Source of the DNA: Anthracocystis setariae
Lineage: Eukaryota; Basidiomycota; Ustilaginomycetes; Ustilaginales; Ustilaginaceae
NCBI GenBank assembly: GCA_928724745.1
Contig: CAKMXJ010000037.1
Location: 806,001 to 870,000, forward strand
DNA length: 64,000 bases
Direction of reading: 5' to 3'
Shown here: positions 60,818 to 64,000 of the stretch, piece by piece
How positions within the stretch are numbered: position 1 is the first letter of the stretch
Layout of the letters: each line of letters begins with the position of its first letter
Program-made: the position numbers and the translations under genes
Notes under the pieces: model-generated
What the model saw: the letters and a program-made list of their open reading frames with translations, nothing else
Databases searched by the model: none
What the model was told of the DNA's origin: nothing

Positions 60818-61677
60818 GTCTCTCTGTGAGTTCACCTCACTCAGTCGGCAGTCTCCTTTGCCGACCTTCACGTCCCGACCGGCCCCAGTGGTCTCTACAC
60901 CCTGGCCAATCCCAGCGACGCTCCCACTCCCCTCCCAACCCTGTGAGGCCCCAGCACGAGATCAACGTCTCCTGGCCTCACCTAGCGGCTCTACTTGGTC
61001 CTTGTCGGTCCCAGCGGCTGGCCCTTCGCCCCGACCGACACCAGCGACCGTCACCCCCTCCCACCCTCTGCAAGTTCCGCCGGCTGACCTCGCATCCGCC
61101 ACGCTTTCGACCTTACAGACGTTCGTTCCTCCAGCTCGGCCCAACACCACCATCGTCGAGCCTCTCTTCACCACCGCCAGCTCTCCAGCTCGTCAAGGCT
61201 CCATGCAACTCGCCCTCGACAACTGGAGACTGGCCCTCACCAACTATCCTGATCGCCGCTTTGTCGACCAACTTCTGGGCGCGATCCAACACGGCATTCT
61301 TCTGGGGTACTCTGGCCCCCTTCGCACACACGACCGACACCAGCTGGTCAACAACCTCCCAATGGACGACAAAGGTTGTGATCATATTCGGTCGGAGATC
61401 ACAGCTCGTCTCCGCGAAGGACGCATTGTCGAGGTGGACCCGAATCTATGCCAGCTAGTTTGCTCGCCTGTAGGCACCGTGCCTAAGCCGCGCTCAACAA
61501 AGCTTCGCACGATCCACCACCTCTCCCACCCCCGCAAGCCCCGTCCCAACCAACTCCCCTCCGTCAACGATGGCATATCCCCGCATTTCACAACCATCAG
61601 GTACGCCTCGCTGGCTCCGGTACTCTCCTTCGTCCGAGAAAACCCTGGCTGCCGCCTATGGAAGAGCGACCTGACGG
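59492..61677 (+). mobile_element. Tyrosine-recombinase retrotransposon (DIRS/Ngaro-like), 5' part
   Basis: Two overlapping reading frames (gag-like, then pol) in the arrangement of DIRS-type elements. The pol frame carries a reverse-transcriptase N-terminal region typical of those elements. The element is cut at 61677 by the start of an LTR element. RNase H and the tyrosine recombinase are not in the window and would be expected beyond the inserted element. Neither the 5' terminal repeat nor a target duplication was identified. Class is inferred from protein resemblance only. Confidence 0.65.
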
Positions 61678-61685
61678 TGTTATGA
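60675..61685 (+). pseudogene. Truncated reverse transcriptase (DIRS-like pol), interrupted by LTR element
   Basis: The frame from ATG 60675 runs through a Pro/Ser-rich start into a conserved block [34 protein letters not shown] and a finger/palm segment [20 protein letters not shown] with SVNDGI. It stops within the first catalytic RT motif at LWKSDLT, exactly where the LTR begins (61678). The last three codons and the stop come from the LTR. The YxDD box, RNase H and recombinase are missing here. Translation as a functional enzyme is impossible in this copy. Confidence 0.7.
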
Positions 61686-62035
61686 TTGGGATATCGGGAG
61701 AGTTAGTGATTGGTTTCAGTATCAGAGCGGGCAGGAGTGGTCCCCCCGATGACGCCCGGATCGGGGATCGGGGGCAGACTGCGGCATCACCCGGGGGGTA
61801 TCCGGGAGGCCACATAATCTCGCGTCCTAAGTCCACCACACTCACGACAGGACGTCGATTGTATTTTAGCTTACTCACTCTAGTAGGTGGAAATATCAGA
61901 CCTTCTCCCGATCTCCCGCTCGCCCGCTCCGCTATCTTGGCAACGATCCCGGGAGCAACACCCGGTACCACGCCCCTGGCCTCAACACAGACGCACCGCC
62001 ACGTTCCGAGGTTCTAAGACCCCAGGAGCATAACA
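61678..62035 (+). repeat. 5' LTR of a Ty3/gypsy-type retrotransposon
   Basis: A 358-bp LTR bounded by perfect 7-bp inverted ends, TGTTATG and CATAACA. It sits inside the reverse transcriptase of the DIRS-like element and is followed two nucleotides later by a primer-binding site. The flanking 5 bp GACGG (61673-61677) should reappear after the 3' LTR, beyond the window. Composition changes abruptly at this boundary (CCCGGG-rich words become common). Confidence 0.85.
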
Positions 62036-62036
62036 T

Positions 62037-62046
62037 TACAATCGAC
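62037..62046 (+). promoter_or_regulatory. Putative primer-binding site (self-priming type)
   Basis: TACAATCGAC begins two bases after the LTR end. It is the exact reverse complement of GTCGATTGTA at 61854-61863 inside the same LTR. In Tf1/sushi-type elements the 5' end of the mRNA folds back on this site and is cleaved to prime minus-strand synthesis. Confidence 0.55.
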
Positions 62047-62082
62047 CTCCCCGTTGCCACCAACGCGGAGACTCCAGCTACC

Positions 62083-64000
62083 ATGCAAACCCGTAGCCAG
62101 CATCGTCCCGGCTCCCCGGACTCAGTTACGAGTTCGGGCAGCCCTACCCCCGAAAGTCCCGATTCAGGAGGCGACCCCGTCCAGGGGCTAGTCGCCGCCG
62201 TGCAGAGCCTAACCGCCCTGGTCGGAGGATTGGCCGACCAGATCCGGCTGCTCAACAGCGGCCGAGCCCCCGACCCCGCCGTCCCGACCCCGGCAGAACC
62301 GGGCCTTCCGCCCATGGAGCACCCGGGAGACCCCTTTCCGGAACGCGAGACCTCGGAGGAAAGGTACGCCCGCGCTACTCGCCTTATGGGCGAGCGCGGG
62401 TCCAATCCCCAGCCGGTGCCCCCGGGAGCTCCCGTCGTGGCTCCCAACTGGGACCTTACGGAGGACCATTCTTCCCGGGTCAAGACCCCGGAAGTTAGCG
62501 TTGCCGCCCCCTCCTGGGACGGTAAGCGCGACGAGCTGGAGGCTTTCATCGAACAATGCACCCTCCATTTCGATCTTAACCCGGCACGCTTCCCCTCCGA
62601 CCCCCCGCCGTGTCTTATGGGCCCTAGCCCATATCTCGGGTGTACCCCGGGAGCGGCTCCGCAACCTGCGCCAGGCCCGCCCGGAAATCAACCTGTTCCA
62701 CAAGTGGGACACGTTCTGCGCCGATCTCCGCCGCACCTACGGGGATCCTAACCCGGGACACACCGCCCGGGTCAAGCTCCAGCGGCTGCGCCAATCGGGA
62801 AGCGTCAGCGCTCACGCTGCCGAGTTCTTGGCCCTAGCCACCAAGGCTAACGCTACCGATAATCAGCAATTGCTGACGACTTTCCAGCTTAGCCTCCGGG
62901 AGAGCCTCCGGCAGAAGCTCCTCCACGTGGAGACCTACGACCTGCACGAGTACATTGACACCGCTATCCGAACCGAGCAGCGAATGTACGAAATCGGCTT
63001 GGTGACCCCGGGTCACTCGGACACCCCGGGTCGCCCGGAACGCCGCCCCGAACTTCGGGGCGGTCGCTCACCCAATTTGACGGTACCCCGTCGCGAGGCC
63101 CCCAACAAGCGGGGTGATCCGCCCCGCCCCGGGCTGGCCAGCCGGGAGCTCCCCGACGAGGTCCGCAAGTACCGTCGGGAAAACAACCTCTGCTACGGGT
63201 GCGGGGGCCCTCACGCAGTCCGGGACTGCCCAAAGGCCGCCCAGACTCGGCCCCTCCGGGCCAACGTGGCTATCCTGGACCCCGCCAACGGCGAGCTTTT
63301 GGTCCAACCCCTGGTCCCGGACGTCCCGGAGACCCGGTGGTCCGGGGAAGACGAAGCCACACCCATCAATGGCGAGGATGACCTACCTGATGACCGTTCC
63401 ATCCTGTCCTATGACCCGGAGTGGGACCCCGAGTCCACCGACCATCCTCAATCTCCCCCGGTGAGGGCCAACATCGCCCAACTTCGCCAGGATCCGGGAC
63501 TCGTGGATCTCAGGAGCCACGTAGCGGCCCTCATCCCTCCCGCCGAGCCGGTGATCAGTGGGGACACCATCCGGGTACACCGACACCCCAGCATCCCGGT
63601 GTATGAGTGCTGGGTCACGCTGGCCGGGTGCCGGGCCCGGGCCCTAATTGACGGGGGCGCTACCGCTTCTTTTGTGGACAGGGCCATGCTGGAGCGGGAG
63701 GTGGGCGTCCCGGAGGCCCTCCAGGCCCCGGTGCGCACGGCAACTTTCGATTCCCGCTCAGAGGCTATTACCCACACTCTCAGGGCATCGGTCAGCCTTG
63801 CGGGAGTCCCGGTTACCCCGAATCATCAATTCTATGTCGCACCCCGCATCTCCGATTATGATATCATCCTCGGAATGGATTGGATTGAAAAGACCGAACC
63901 GGTACTCAACTATCAAACCCAAACCATGCACTTCCCGCTCCCGGGAGGAGGGGGTTACGCTACCACCCCGGTCCAACCTACCGGCCCTCCGCTGCTTACC
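62083..64000 (+). pseudogene. Gag-pol polyprotein with frameshift (partial)
   Basis: It starts at ATG 62083. The first frame (222 codons, ending at 62751) covers an N-terminal coiled part and the beginning of the capsid-type domain. At the C run 62601-62606 similarity passes to another frame, which stays open to 64000; one base extra in that run would explain it. The second frame has the capsid rest (HKWDTFCADLRRTYGD), a zinc knuckle CYGCGGPHAVRDC and an aspartic protease with LIDGGATASFVD and YDIILGMDWI. The zinc knuckle spacing is CX2CX3HX4C, one residue shorter than usual. The protease has Asp-Gly-Gly where Asp-Ser/Thr-Gly is expected. The shift lies within the capsid, not between gag and pol, so it is probably damage or a sequence error rather than programmed frameshifting. 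Confidence 0.75.

Larger units (their letters stand above)
61678..64000 (+). mobile_element. Ty3/gypsy-type LTR retrotransposon (continues beyond window)
   Basis: LTR, primer-binding site, gag, zinc knuckle and aspartic protease are seen in order. Reverse transcriptase, RNase H, integrase and the 3' LTR would lie beyond 64000. The element is nested in a DIRS-like element, so it is the younger insertion. Confidence 0.85.

Overview
The window looks like nuclear DNA of a basidiomycete fungus, most likely a smut or smut-like yeast (Ustilaginomycotina). Genes are long, mostly intron-less, and lie on both strands. Where introns occur they are short with GTAAGT, GTGAGT or GTACGT donors. Sets of eukaryotic housekeeping genes (eS19, RPC11, DNA ligase I, a Dhr1-type helicase, glycerol kinase) sit beside secreted proteins typical of plant-associated smuts. 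The taxon is inferred from style, not proven.

Layout. 0.2-5.9 kb: an MFS monocarboxylate-type transporter, a TMEM53/DUF829-like protein and, divergent from it, a four-exon mitochondrial HAD phosphatase-like gene. 6-26 kb: a gene-poor stretch. It holds a large secreted repeat protein built of 13-residue units, an acyltransferase-3 membrane protein, a CXXCXG zinc-finger protein, an unknown secreted protein and a secreted CE1-type esterase, separated by non-coding gaps of up to 5.3 kb. 26-50 kb: a dense housekeeping block with a 2037-residue protein kinase, DNA ligase I divergent from an Ind1-like P-loop ATPase, a DHDPS-like aldolase, a hotdog thioesterase, a Dhr1/DHX37 helicase and a coiled-coil polyQ protein. 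51-59 kb: RPS19 with a long first intron, a TANGO2-like NRDE protein, a decayed RPL43 copy, three-exon RPC11 and glycerol kinase. 59-64 kb: nested retrotransposons. A tyrosine-recombinase (DIRS/Ngaro-like) element is broken inside its reverse transcriptase by a Ty3/gypsy-type LTR element that runs off the window end.

Most noteworthy points: (1) the LTR element carries a primer-binding site that is a perfect 10-nt complement of a stretch inside its own LTR, suggesting Tf1-type self-priming; (2) the Ind1-like protein has serines in place of both cysteines of the Fe-S binding CPxC motif; (3) the secreted repeat protein has two tiers of repeats, 21 clean 13-mers followed by units of about 30 residues; (4) a decayed, intron-retaining RPL43 copy lies next to RPC11; (5) a TACTGTA/TACAGTA word recurs in non-coding DNA.

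No tRNA, rRNA, CRISPR array or bacterial-type operon was found. Exons were assigned by eye from splice consensus and homology; none was confirmed with RNA data.
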